Below are positions 63,872-64,000 of a stretch of 64,000 nt of DNA, one piece after another. This DNA is from Deltaproteobacteria bacterium (GTDB taxonomy: Bacteria > Desulfobacterota > Binatia > HRBIN30 > JACQVA1), in contig JACOST010000033.1 in the NCBI GenBank assembly GCA_016178705.1, positions 62,001 through 126,000 of the forward strand. The letters run 5' to 3'. A program made the position numbers and the translations under genes. Numbering within the stretch: position 1 is the stretch's first letter; each line of letters starts with the position of its first letter. The notes under the pieces are model-generated. The model was not told the origin of the DNA. It saw only the letters and a program-made list of their open reading frames with translations, and did not search any database.

Positions 63872-64000
63872 CGAAGCGCGGGTCGGACGGCCCGTTGAAG
63901 GATCCATACGTGCTTCGAGACGCGCCTGTCGGCGCTCCTCAGCATCAGAGGTTCTCCCCCCTTCCTGTCACAACACTTTCCCGCTCGCCCTGACGCGCAG

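Overview
The window is high-GC bacterial chromosome, densely packed with mostly protein-coding genes. I see no rRNA, tRNA, CRISPR array, insertion sequence or phage gene. Split glycine decarboxylase subunits, Thr/Pro-rich 'PTPT' linkers in secreted proteins, NHL-repeat proteins and YYY/Agl23-type membrane proteins suggest an uncultured deltaproteobacterium-like lineage (Binatota/Desulfobacterota-like would fit). That placement is inference from gene style; no marker gene here settles it.

Region 1 (1-15.3 kb) is core metabolism and envelope. It holds a DEAD-box helicase cut by the window edge, a metallo-beta-lactamase-fold hydrolase, a decayed asparaginase, an orphan membrane protein, a FIST sensor protein and a MaoC hydratase. 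Alanine dehydrogenase is divergent from a one-carbon/glycine-cleavage run, folD-gcvT-gcvH-gcvPA-gcvPB. Then come a TonB-like protein, tatA and a zinc-ribbon/DUF3426 membrane protein.

Region 2 (14.6-62.6 kb) is a very large surface-glycan/glycosyltransferase island. It has eleven big polytopic GT-C (PMT/ArnT-like) proteins and five GT2 enzymes, several of them adjacent or overlapping as GT2/GT-C pairs. Three of the GT-C proteins carry a C-terminal NHL beta-propeller. One of these (1657 aa) joins a GT39-like half, a DUF2298 ('YYY') half and a propeller in one chain. At least three other GT-C proteins end in a related C-terminal beta-sandwich. In the middle sits a CDP-3,6-dideoxyhexose pathway: rfbF, an rfbG-like dehydratase, an RmlC-like epimerase, a short-chain reductase and rfbH with the diagnostic His-for-Lys PLP site. 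A simple model is that GT2 enzymes charge polyprenyl phosphate with sugars, GT-C enzymes transfer them outside the inner membrane, and the Cdp-dideoxyhexose genes supply a special sugar. An MNT/HEPN toxin-antitoxin pair lies at the left edge of the island.

Interspersed are large secreted proteins: a 1544-aa LamG/NHL/CARDB-like protein, a frameshifted LamG-glycosidase-like protein, a parallel beta-helix protein, and a repeat protein with a PEP/IPTL-CTERM-like sorting tail. The right end holds a DUF433 remnant, one more GT-C protein, a DUF4336 protein and a stand-alone cyclic-nucleotide-binding domain.

Intergenic DNA is rich in short inverted-repeat elements of several unrelated families (0.7, 23.7, 26.5, 36.7, 41.6 and 50.5 kb). 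Three coding sequences appear to read into such repeats at their 3' ends.
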